Assembly (NCBI GenBank): GCA_030831125.1
Contig: JAURLQ010000010.1
Span: 1-56,136 of the forward strand
Reading direction: 5' to 3'
Source: Gammaproteobacteria bacterium
GTDB lineage: Bacteria > Pseudomonadota > Gammaproteobacteria > Pseudomonadales > Pseudohongiellaceae
Length of the DNA: 56,136 bases
The notes under the pieces were generated by a model. The model saw nothing but the letters and a program-made list of their open reading frames with translations, did no database searches and was not told where the DNA came from. The position numbers were made by a program, and so were the translations under genes. Position 1 is the first letter of the stretch. Each line of letters starts with the position of its first letter. Shown piece by piece: positions 1-7,631 of this stretch.

Positions 1-300
1 AGCGGCTTGCCACTATTGTTTCTTCGACACGCCGTAAATCCGGTCCAGCCATCCGACATAGCCAAATGTCGCTCCACCTCACGCAAAGCGATGCTTTGCA
101 TGCGTTCGGCTCCGCCCATGGGGGCTCGGCTGCGGCCCGCAAGCGGGTCCAGCCACCCGCTCTTGCGGGTGTCGTTCCGCAAAGCTGCAAGCTTTGCTTG
201 CAAAACGCTTTGCTCCACCCCTGCCGCAGACGGTCTCAGATCCAATAGTGGCAAGCCGCTCTGCGCATGAATTGAGTGATATTCAAACCGGACCACAGAC
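1..300. repeat. Structured repeat, copy A (left outer arm outside window)
   Basis: An 18-base arm at 1-18 is perfectly complementary to 243-260. Just inside each arm are blocks shared with copies B (17593-17778) and C (33443-33552): a TTCTTCGAC block after the left arm and a GACGGTCTCAGA block before the right arm. The right outer arm at 278-300 resembles the outer arm of copy B; its left partner would lie before base 1. Copy A is larger than B and C because its centre holds extra GC-rich inverted repeats (for example around 139-170 and 178-215). Open reading frames across it look fortuitous. It ends about 50 bases before cyaY. It could be a MITE-like element or a structured RNA or DNA element; the sequence does not decide. 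Confidence 0.75.
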
Positions 301-350
301 TGGAAGGTTCCTTTGGTACTGTTACACGCTTCTGGTGCATAATTGCATCC

Positions 351-689
351 ATGAATGAAGCGCAATTTCTGGAAAGCTACAAACACACCCTCAGACTGAT
401 TGAGGAAACGGTTGAGGCGGCCATCAATGATGATGACGCAGATATCGACTACGAATCCGGCAATGACATGCTGACACTGTCGTTCAGCAATGGCAGTGTC
501 GCGATAGTCAGCAGGCAAAGTGCTATCTGTCAGTTATGGTTGGCTGCCCGCTCGGGTGGTTTCCATTTTGAAATGAATGACACCAGCAGGCAGTGGGTAT
601 GCACTGTCAACGGGCAGACACTGACACATATGCTGGAAAACATCTGCCTTGAGCAGGGTGGTGTGAAGCTGCCATTTCCACCTTTGTAA
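351..689 (+). CDS. cyaY: Iron-sulfur cluster assembly / iron donor protein CyaY (bacterial frataxin)
   Basis: This 112-residue protein has the frataxin layout and close to the usual bacterial length (about 106). An N-terminal helix and acidic ridge rich in Asp and Glu (residues 17-39) is followed by a beta-sheet region with the conserved QLWLA and GGFHF blocks (about 61-72). Frataxins bind iron at the acidic ridge and modulate IscS/IscU Fe-S cluster assembly in the cytoplasm. I chose the ATG at 351 because homology starts there; an in-frame ATG at 276 would add 25 residues encoded partly by the repeat. No Shine-Dalgarno precedes 351, and a CATAAT box lies at 338-343, so a very short or absent leader is possible. 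It is monocistronic and convergent with the broken gene at 712-1167. Confidence 0.93.
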   Translation: MNEAQFLESYKHTLRLIEETVEAAINDDDADIDYESGNDMLTLSFSNGSVAIVSRQSAICQLWLAARSGGFHFEMNDTSRQWVCTVNGQTLTHMLENICLEQGGVKLPFPPL

Positions 690-711
690 GGCAGACGATC
701 CGGTCAGAAAT

Positions 712-1167
712 TCAGAGGTTCCTTGGATCAGGTTCAACCCAGCCTGAGCGGGCCTGATCAGACCAGAGCCTTTCTCTTGAGTAGTAGGTGTAAAGCCAGT
801 CAATGCTGCAGATCCCGGAAATCCTTTCCAGCTATTCCTGCATGCTTGAATTATCCTGCTTGCCGGCAACTTCCGCGAATATTTTCCTCAGGAACATGAT
901 GGTAACGGTTTCGTTATAACCATCAGGATGTCCACACTGCCCATTCTAATGGCTGATGGCTATACGTATGCGTTCCAGGGCCGTGTCATAGTCGTATAGC
1001 CAGGCGTAGCGTATGGCAACAGCAAGATGAGCCCGGTGAGTCCAGTGTTTGTAGGGCAGACTGCAGTTTTCAAACTGGGAGACGGCCTCCAGAATTTCGT
1101 CGTCGGTGGCCAGTGGCAGTTCTTCCTTTTTGACAGTGGTCTGGTTCATGGCCGGGTTCCTCAACAA
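712..1167 (-). pseudogene. Small conserved hypothetical gene broken by two in-frame TAG codons
   Basis: From the ATG at 1167 the frame reads 73 residues to a TAG at 948-946. The same frame then continues without a shift through a GYNETVT block, meets a second TAG at 834-832, and runs on through WLYTYYSRERLW and a GWVEPD ending to a TGA at 714-712. Together this is about 150 codons, the usual size of a small family with a WTHRAHLAVA-type motif near residue 43 and GYHET-type and YSRERLW-type motifs further on. I recall this family only as uncharacterised. Because frame and motifs survive on both sides of each stop, the gene was whole until recently. One base change per stop is enough (for example CAG or TAT to TAG). 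TAG terminates many intact genes in this window, so genetic recoding is unlikely. Confidence 0.8.
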
Positions 1168-1260
1168 ATTCCCGGAAAGAGGAAGGGATTCTTACCATGA
1201 GAAACAGGATTCCTGCCAGTGACCCGCATCAAGGAGTCACTGCCTGAATACCGGAAATAT

Positions 1261-2397
1261 TCAGTCCTGAATGAACTCCGGGGTCATTTCCTTGCAACCT
1301 TCGAGAAGGAAAGGAGTGTCTGACAGGAATACCGTATCAGCACCCTGATAGGGGCCGGCAAGATAGACCGGGTCGAAGGCTTCGTACTCACGACGCAGCG
1401 ACATATCAGCCGTATTCAGCGTAAAATGCTCAATGATATGCAACTGTTCGCTGCTAGGGGTTGGCGGAGCAAGTACACCGGGCTCAAAGCCGATGGTATC
1501 CACAACCAGCGTATCGCCTTCCCAGTGACCTATTGAATGACCTGCATAGCCGGGCTGCAGATTTTCCGGGTGACTGTCCATGTCCATATGGATGCGACGG
1601 TTGAAGTTGTAAAGCCCGTAGTAGATATCGATGACCTTTTCGCCCTCGGGTGTTGTGGTCTGGGTAATCTGGTTCACCGGCCAGTCAAAAGTCCAGTCGT
1701 AGAGGATACTCGTGGGCTTGCAGGAAAGGCGCGGGTTGTCTTCAACAGACCACATTTCAAAGCTGTCAGCAAAGGCTCGAGCGGCTTCGGTGTACTGGGG
1801 TCTTGGCGAAGGGTTTGCGGACCTGACATCAGCGAGTGTGATTCTGCCTGCAGCAAAATCAGCAATCATGCTTTTAGGGATCATGGCGCCGCGTCCACCT
1901 TCGGGCGGAGCTGTCAGTACAGCCTGTTCTACTGCCCAGTCACCACTGATATTCGGTTCCCCGCTTGCAAGTCGCATTCTGCGATTGCTGGTGTCAGGCC
2001 CTTCCAGCGTGAATTGGGCATCGCGATCTATTTCTGCCTGTTCTCCCAGGGTAAAGCTTTCCAGATAACAGGCATTGGGGTCTGTGCGATGCGGGTGCCC
2101 CTGGATTACAACTCTGGAACCCGGCACAAACATTTCTGTCGTCCAACCCGAGCGGCGTATCAGCATGGCGGCGCGCATTTCACAACGCATGGTGCGTTCA
2201 ACACCCTGTGCATCAGTAGTACTGAAAAACATGTAGCTGTGTGGATTGACCAGCTCCATCTCTACAAGAGTGCCTACGTACTCAATATCAGTATCAACAT
2301 CAAACAGGCCGGTACCGTGATGGGCCTGCACGTGTGCAGCAAGCCCCAGCGCAAGGATGGCAGAGAAGAGAGAGCGCATTGTCAGCTGATGTTTCAT
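1261..2397 (-). CDS. Secreted DUF6152-type protein of unknown function
   Basis: This 378-residue protein begins with a signal peptide ending near AHVQA-HH. The mature N-terminus has the HH...FD pattern and an NPHSYM block, which I associate with DUF6152, a small OB-like periplasmic domain. The C-terminal half carries YAGHSIGHWEGDTLVVDT, a block frequent in long members of this group in marine proteobacteria that encode many secreted oxidoreductases. The start at 2397 is supported by an AGGGGA ribosome-binding site about six bases upstream. A GACCGG-type inverted repeat lies just upstream at 2420-2434. No catalytic motif is evident. The protein is probably periplasmic; substrate and reaction are unknown. 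Confidence 0.65.
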   Translation of the reverse strand: MKHQLTMRSLFSAILALGLAAHVQAHHGTGLFDVDTDIEYVGTLVEMELVNPHSYMFFSTTDAQGVERTMRCEMRAAMLIRRSGWTTEMFVPGSRVVIQGHPHRTDPNACYLESFTLGEQAEIDRDAQFTLEGPDTSNRRMRLASGEPNISGDWAVEQAVLTAPPEGGRGAMIPKSMIADFAAGRITLADVRSANPSPRPQYTEAARAFADSFEMWSVEDNPRLSCKPTSILYDWTFDWPVNQITQTTTPEGEKVIDIYYGLYNFNRRIHMDMDSHPENLQPGYAGHSIGHWEGDTLVVDTIGFEPGVLAPPTPSSEQLHIIEHFTLNTADMSLRREYEAFDPVYLAGPYQGADTVFLSDTPFLLEGCKEMTPEFIQD

Positions 2398-2419
2398 GAA
2401 ATCCCCTGTGGCGGGTTCA

Positions 2420-2434
2420 ACCGAACCGGTCGGT
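2420..2434. promoter_or_regulatory. Candidate operator (inverted repeat ACCGA-N5-TCGGT)
   Basis: The sequence ACCGAACCGGTCGGT forms perfect 5-base arms around a 5-base centre, 22 bases upstream of the start at 2397. ACCGACCGGT-like sites are typical of some TetR-family repressors. No regulator gene is adjacent, so the assignment rests only on sequence symmetry and position. Confidence 0.3.
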
Positions 2435-2536
2435 ACTGAACCTTTTGATTTTAAAGGTATTTTAGGGGCGGCTGGCAGTCTCGTACAGATGGAATCAGGG
2501 AAATAAAGGGAAAACTGCAGGCTGGTTCGGGGATTC

Positions 2537-2848
2537 TCAGAGCATCAGGCCAATCTGATTGTCCCTGATTACAGGTTGATAGGTATGGAGCCCCCTGCAG
2601 GGGCCCTCAGTGACAAAAGTGCAGGCACCGTTGACCAGTGAGAACAGGTAACCATGCATGGGACAGCGAATCTGGCCCTCAATGATTTTGCCGTTAACCA
2701 TCGGATAACCGGCATGTGGACAGATATTCTCCAGAATATAGTGTGAGCCTTTTTCCTGGATGAGCAACAGTTCCCTGCCTTTGATGGAAACGGCTTTCTG
2801 GTAGCCGTCATGCAGTTTGTCCAGGAAATCAATCGGGAAAAAATTCAT
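2537..2848 (-). CDS. Rieske [2Fe-2S] domain protein
   Basis: A 103-residue single-domain Rieske protein. The two cluster motifs are CPHAG (Cys43, His45) and CPMHGYLF (Cys62, His65), giving two Cys and two His ligands to a 2Fe-2S cluster. It has no signal peptide or membrane segment, so it is a soluble ferredoxin-type Rieske protein of the kind that feeds electrons to an oxygenase or reductase. It starts 13 bases after the FkbM methyltransferase gene ends and is probably co-transcribed with it. No oxygenase subunit lies nearby, so the partner is unknown. The fold is secure; the pathway is not. Confidence 0.85.
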   Translation of the reverse strand: MNFFPIDFLDKLHDGYQKAVSIKGRELLLIQEKGSHYILENICPHAGYPMVNGKIIEGQIRCPMHGYLFSLVNGACTFVTEGPCRGLHTYQPVIRDNQIGLML

Positions 2849-2861
2849 TGTGGCAGTATTT

Positions 2862-3800
2862 TCAGTTTGTTCTGGGTACTAACAGGTAGTCACGAAACAT
2901 AGGGTCAGCCACAAATGAATCCATGCCTGTCAGTGAGTCACCACGGATAATGTAATAGTTGTACATTGTGGACAAGAATTTCAACGCATTGAGGTCCTGT
3001 TCATAAGGTTCCAGAACTTCCAGGATCAAGTCTGGTTGTTTTTCCCTGATCAAGGGCTCCAGTCCTTTCAGCACCAGGGCTTCTGCTCCTTCAACATCAA
3101 TCTTGAGCAGTATACGATCCCTGTTGCATACAAGAGCTGAAATTTCCCTTGAAGAAACTGAAGGCACTACTGTCTTGCGGATATTGGATGAAAACAGTGA
3201 AGCAAACCCGGGGTCCAGACTGCCGTTCGTCAGATGCCCCTCAGGTTCATAGAGTGCAAGAAAGCCACTGATGTCGCTAACTGCTGCATTGAATACCTGT
3301 ACACTCCTGATTTCATTGGCAGCCAGATTTTCAATCAGACGCTTGTATGCAAGCGGTGATGGCTCCCAGGAGAATATTTCCGTGTCCAGTTTTTGCTCCA
3401 GGCACTGCCTGGCAAGAAATACCGTGAAAACACCAACATTTGCACCGATTTCCAGAATTGCATCGTAGCGGGCCAGTCGTGATGAAAGCAGTTTGAACAA
3501 TTCCGGTTCATAACCCAGCGTATTGCTGAACAGGGCATTGAAGTCGAATTCTCCACAGTGCGGTACCAGTTTGATCTCAATGTCATTTGTAACCCGGACG
3601 TTGCGGGGGCGAAACTGAATCTGCGGCCAGGGAAATGCCCGGATGTTGATCATGATGGTTTCCCTGAACGGGAATCGGATACCGGAGCGCATCAAATATC
3701 CGACTGTTTCCAGATAGCCTTTGCTGACTGTGCGCGATCGGCTGATCAGTCCATGCAGCATACGTGACAATCTGAAAAGTACTGGATGTTGATGAGGCAT
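2862..3800 (-). CDS. FkbM-family SAM-dependent methyltransferase
   Basis: A 312-residue protein. SAM motif I is EIGANVG (residues 117-123), followed by WEPSP (145-149) and the FkbM-type motif KIDVEGAE (233-240). Members of this family O-methylate sugars, lipids or polyketides in the cytoplasm; the substrate cannot be read from sequence. The roughly 110-residue N-terminal extension is not recognised. It is preceded by an intrinsic terminator at 3865-3901 that separates it from the large operon upstream, and it is followed closely by the Rieske gene. The ribosome-binding site before 3800 is weak. Confidence 0.85.
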   Translation of the reverse strand: MPHQHPVLFRLSRMLHGLISRSRTVSKGYLETVGYLMRSGIRFPFRETIMINIRAFPWPQIQFRPRNVRVTNDIEIKLVPHCGEFDFNALFSNTLGYEPELFKLLSSRLARYDAILEIGANVGVFTVFLARQCLEQKLDTEIFSWEPSPLAYKRLIENLAANEIRSVQVFNAAVSDISGFLALYEPEGHLTNGSLDPGFASLFSSNIRKTVVPSVSSREISALVCNRDRILLKIDVEGAEALVLKGLEPLIREKQPDLILEVLEPYEQDLNALKFLSTMYNYYIIRGDSLTGMDSFVADPMFRDYLLVPRTN

Positions 3801-3864
3801 TATTGTCTCTGTATTGATTCCATCAATTACACAGATACCACTGCAGACATTTGAAGAAAGCCGG

Positions 3865-3901
3865 AAACAAGACAGCCCCTTTCGGGGCTGTCTTGTTTTT
3901 T
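3865..3901. terminator. Intrinsic terminator after the MoxR-VWA operon
   Basis: A perfect 15-base stem (3865-3879 with 3884-3898) with a TTTC loop, flanked by T residues on the plus strand and A residues on the other side, so it could work in both directions. It lies between the stop of the DUF4175-like gene at 3915 and the FkbM start at 3800 and marks the 3' end of the large minus-strand operon. Confidence 0.85.
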
Positions 3902-3914
3902 CTGAAAGGTGGGA

Positions 3915-6900
3915 TCAATCCCTGCTCAATCTTCTGAAGTACTCCGCCACAGAGTCACGGTATTCTTCCGGAATATTTTCACTGGTTGCGGTACGGACAT
4001 TGCTGTTGCCGCCTTCACGATCAGTCTGCAGACCTGCTTCAAGCTGTTCTATCAGCGCCAGCATCTCACCATATTCCTGTGCAAGAATGTCTCCGTTACG
4101 ATTGGTCTGCTGGAATTCAAGCTGGCGGATGATGTCGTAGAGCTCAGCCAGTTCTTCGCTGTTCACTTCCAGATCCTGGGCTGCTTCACGGGCATTGCGG
4201 GTTAACTGGCCAATGTCGTCGAAGAAGGTTTCCGGCAGGTTGATGGGGCCGTTGAAGAAGTCGTCGTTGCCATTCCAGGGACCGGTACGCGGACCGAAAC
4301 CACCAAAACGGGCGCCACCATTGTTGTTGCCACCCTGTTGACCTCCTTGCTGCTGGCCACCCTGTTGTCCCTGTCCCTGCTGGCCTTGTTGACCTTGTTG
4401 TTCATTGGCCTGTTGCTGTCCCTGCCCGGGCTGCTGCCCTGGTTGGCCACCCTGGGCCAGTTGTTGCAACTGGGCGCGAAGATCCTGGGCCTGTTGGCGG
4501 GCCCTGTCGAGTTCGCTGTCGCCGGGCGCATTGGCATCACGCACCATGCGTTCAGCATTTTCAAGCCGTTCCTGTAAATCGCGCATGGCTGAAGTGACTG
4601 CGCTTTCATTGCCGGCAATGTAAAGGCCGTACCCGGCATCAATATAAAGTGCCGCATCGGAAATGGCCTGTTGCAGCTCGTTGGCGGCAATTTCGTTGTT
4701 GGCTCGCTGCAATTCATTGCTGGCCTCGGGGGCCTGATTACCGAAACTCTGAATCGCATTGAGCATTTCCTGTTGCAGTGCCTGCAGTTGTGCAGCCAGC
4801 TCACGTTTGTCTTCGGCAAGCGCCCATTCTTCCTGCAAAGCCATACCGCGGCTGTTGGGATTTTCACCACTTTCACGTTCCTTGACAGCAGTTTCCATGG
4901 CCTGCTGCAACTGGCGTTCCATATCCTGCTGGGCGCGCAGCATTTGCTCACCAATTCCTGCCATGTTGCTGAAGCTCTGCTGCAGACCGGCAAGCTGCTC
5001 CTGGGCGATGGCATCACGGGCTTCTTCGAGTTGGCGACGCGCTTCTTCGGCAGCACGCTGCATTTCTTCAGGACTGAGATTGCCGTTCAGACCTTCGGTG
5101 GCTTCATTCATGGCGCGAATCGCACTTTCCATACGACGCTGCAGTTCGCTCTGTGCAATTTGCTCGTTTTGCTGACCCTGCTGGTCACTGCTCTGTTCAC
5201 CACTCTGACCACTTTGACCGGGCTGGCCCGGTTGTCCTGACTGCTGGCCTTGCTGACCTTGTTGTCCCTGTTGCCCTTGCTGGTTATTGGCCTGCTGTTG
5301 ACCTTGCTGTCCCTGTTGCTGGCGTGTCAACTGTTGGCGTTGCAGCTGTTCAAGACGCTCGCGCAATTCCTCTGCCTCACGACGCAGCATTTCCTGCTGA
5401 TAACGTTGCGCTTCTGTCAGGTTCTGCTGGTTACGCATGTTGCGGGCCAGCTGTTCCTGGCGTCTGGCCAACTCATTAAGCTGGTTCATGATGTCTTCCG
5501 CTTCCTGCTGCTGGGCCTGCGGGCTGACATTGCTGCCGGTTTCATACTGGTTAAGGCTCAGGTCCATTTCCAGTTCGAACATTTCGGCAAGGTCCTGACT
5601 GGCGCTGCCACCACCGCCACCGCCACCACCCTGTTGCTGGGAAAGGGTAATGTCGTTGAAGACGGCTTCAGCTCTCAACAGGTGCTGGAGCGCCTGCTGG
5701 GCAGGCCCGATGGCTTCGTTGAGGTCTACAACTGCGAGGCTTTCCGAAGCCGGGTACATGCTCTGCACAGCCATGTCCATGTTGTTCACGAATTCCTCAA
5801 TCTGTTCGTCGTTGTCGAGCTGACGCGCACGGGTACGATCCGCAAGTGTCTGGGCCTGTTCAGCCAGTGTGGTTTGCAGGTCGCTGAGCAGTTTGGAGTT
5901 GATTTCCACCTGGGGGGCATTGCCATTCTGCTCTGCCTGTTCACGAATCAGGTTCCAGGTAGAGACAATGATCTGGCGCTGACGCTGACTGATTTCGTCC
6001 TGCTGCTGGCCGCCACCGCCACCACCACCGCCACCGGAAAGCTGCGACTGTGAATAACGGCGGTTATAGGGTTGCACCTGAATGAAGTACATATCAGTAC
6101 GAACAGTCTGGCTGCGATCGGTAGCTTCGGCATAGTAGGCAATGATGTCGCCGGGCTGCATGGGCATGGGGCCGGGATCCAGCTCTGCCTCAACAGCCGG
6201 TTCTTCCACGGGAGCAGGTTCAGGATCTTCATCCAGCACAATATTGAACTGCCCGACATTCGCAGTAACCGGTTCGGGATCAGGTGTTCCCAGTTCTTCC
6301 AGCATGAATATGTGATCTGCTGCAATACTGCGTTGTCCTGCCTGGGTCAGATCGATCTTCTGCCAATCACCACCATTGACAGAATAGTTCAGTGCCACGG
6401 CATCAAGGCCGAAGTCATCATTGGCTTCAACACGGGTCAGTACTTCTTCAATACCGCTGGCGTTATAGTCTCCACCGGGGCGGCTGACTTCAATTTCAGG
6501 CTCACCATCTTCAGTAAGACGGATGAAATAGTCATCGCTGATACGCACCTGTTCACCGCCAACCACGGCCGCGATGTAGTACTCGCCTTCTTCCATTACC
6601 TGGAAGCTCGTTGAGGCATTGTTGCCTTCAAGCTGCATGTCCTGGCGGGTGCTGCTGTTGAGCACCAGCTGCCCCTGCGGCAGTGGGGCGGTTGTAGTGA
6701 CAACGAGATCCACTCGGGTATCGGGCAGTGTGCGGATATCTCCGGTGGTAAAGGTTTCAGCCAGGCGCTGGGTCCATTCCGGATAATTGTAGGTCAGCGA
6801 CAGGCTTTCAATGCCAGGGACATCAACCACGCTTATACCGAATTCCGGACTGCGCAGGCCGTTACTGCTGACGTAGTAATCAATATCCTGCTGCATGGAA

Positions 6901-7631
6901 AAGAAAGTGAATTCATAGCCCAGTGGGCTCTGGGCCATGGCGATTTCCTGCCATTCACCATCTTCATTGCGTATATGGATGATGGCTTCATCAGGCGCAA
7001 ATCCTTCCATGATAGAAGTAATACGCAGGTTGGAGCCACGCCTTACGCTCTGGTCACCGGGTGTAACTTCAATGGACTGGGGTGGCAGCAGGTCATCAAC
7101 TGCCCAGCCAGCCAGCAGGTTACGAAGGCTGTAGTTGAGAAAACCCGGTGCAGCAACAAGCAAGTAAAGCAGTACCAGCAGAGTGGCACCCAACACTACG
7201 GAAGCCTTGGCCATGTCAGCCTGTCTGATCTCCTCCTCAACAGGGTGAACAGCACTGACTTTAAGCGCGTCTTCAGCCAGCAGGTCTGTAAAGGGGTTGC
7301 CGCTTTCCTTCATCTGGGTATAGGTAGCAACACGGCCATTGAATTCGGGCACATGTTTTTCGATCTTGCCGCTGAGTCCCTTGCGGATGCGGGAAACAGG
7401 ATCAACTATGCAAGCCATGACTGTGATGGCCAGCGCCAACACCAGCAGTACGCGGAATACATTGGTAGTAGTGGATGAAAAACCACTTTCCACTGCAAAC
7501 CATGCGCCGGTTGTGGCAACAGCCAGAAACACCAGTGCTGTTATGGCAGCGCCCTGCAGCAGTGTCAGTTTCTGCAAACGACTGCTGAAGGATTGAAGGT
7601 ACTGATCCAGTCTGCTTGTGGCATTCATCAC
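3915..7631 (-). CDS. Large DUF4175-like membrane protein with Gly- and Gln-rich tracts
   Basis: This 1238-residue protein is the last gene of the operon. Predicted membrane segments lie at about 25-47, 58-76 and 143-164, followed by an extracytoplasmic region of beta-rich repeats. Two polyglycine tracts (about 530-542 and 664-675) precede a long helical, coiled-coil-prone region with Gln/Gly-rich stretches near 767-827 and 1057-1097. This matches the DUF4175 proteins that accompany MoxR and BatA genes; their biochemical role is unknown. Its start overlaps the end of the upstream BatA-type gene by four bases (ATGA), implying translational coupling. The repetitive GQQ coding is low-complexity protein sequence, not a DNA repeat array. 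I infer a periplasmic scaffold or client-holding role. Confidence 0.8.
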   Translation of the reverse strand: MMNATSRLDQYLQSFSSRLQKLTLLQGAAITALVFLAVATTGAWFAVESGFSSTTTNVFRVLLVLALAITVMACIVDPVSRIRKGLSGKIEKHVPEFNGRVATYTQMKESGNPFTDLLAEDALKVSAVHPVEEEIRQADMAKASVVLGATLLVLLYLLVAAPGFLNYSLRNLLAGWAVDDLLPPQSIEVTPGDQSVRRGSNLRITSIMEGFAPDEAIIHIRNEDGEWQEIAMAQSPLGYEFTFFSMQQDIDYYVSSNGLRSPEFGISVVDVPGIESLSLTYNYPEWTQRLAETFTTGDIRTLPDTRVDLVVTTTAPLPQGQLVLNSSTRQDMQLEGNNASTSFQVMEEGEYYIAAVVGGEQVRISDDYFIRLTEDGEPEIEVSRPGGDYNASGIEEVLTRVEANDDFGLDAVALNYSVNGGDWQKIDLTQAGQRSIAADHIFMLEELGTPDPEPVTANVGQFNIVLDEDPEPAPVEEPAVEAELDPGPMPMQPGDIIAYYAEATDRSQTVRTDMYFIQVQPYNRRYSQSQLSGGGGGGGGGQQQDEISQRQRQIIVSTWNLIREQAEQNGNAPQVEINSKLLSDLQTTLAEQAQTLADRTRARQLDNDEQIEEFVNNMDMAVQSMYPASESLAVVDLNEAIGPAQQALQHLLRAEAVFNDITLSQQQGGGGGGGGSASQDLAEMFELEMDLSLNQYETGSNVSPQAQQQEAEDIMNQLNELARRQEQLARNMRNQQNLTEAQRYQQEMLRREAEELRERLEQLQRQQLTRQQQGQQGQQQANNQQGQQGQQGQQGQQSGQPGQPGQSGQSGEQSSDQQGQQNEQIAQSELQRRMESAIRAMNEATEGLNGNLSPEEMQRAAEEARRQLEEARDAIAQEQLAGLQQSFSNMAGIGEQMLRAQQDMERQLQQAMETAVKERESGENPNSRGMALQEEWALAEDKRELAAQLQALQQEMLNAIQSFGNQAPEASNELQRANNEIAANELQQAISDAALYIDAGYGLYIAGNESAVTSAMRDLQERLENAERMVRDANAPGDSELDRARQQAQDLRAQLQQLAQGGQPGQQPGQGQQQANEQQGQQGQQGQGQQGGQQQGGQQGGNNNGGARFGGFGPRTGPWNGNDDFFNGPINLPETFFDDIGQLTRNAREAAQDLEVNSEELAELYDIIRQLEFQQTNRNGDILAQEYGEMLALIEQLEAGLQTDREGGNSNVRTATSENIPEEYRDSVAEYFRRLSRD

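Noticed and set aside
1537-2439. A 300-codon plus-strand frame opposite the DUF6152-type gene
   Set aside because: It is fully antisense to a gene with a signal peptide, family motif and ribosome-binding site, and its product has no recognisable features.
5150-5330. Tandem DNA repeat in the CAG/TTG-rich stretch
   Set aside because: It encodes the GQQ-rich linker of the DUF4175-like protein; codon order varies and no exact repeat unit is kept.
4338-6053. Long plus-strand open frames opposite the DUF4175-like gene
   Set aside because: They mirror the Gln/Gly-rich coding on the minus strand, give Leu-rich low-complexity products and lack ribosome-binding sites.
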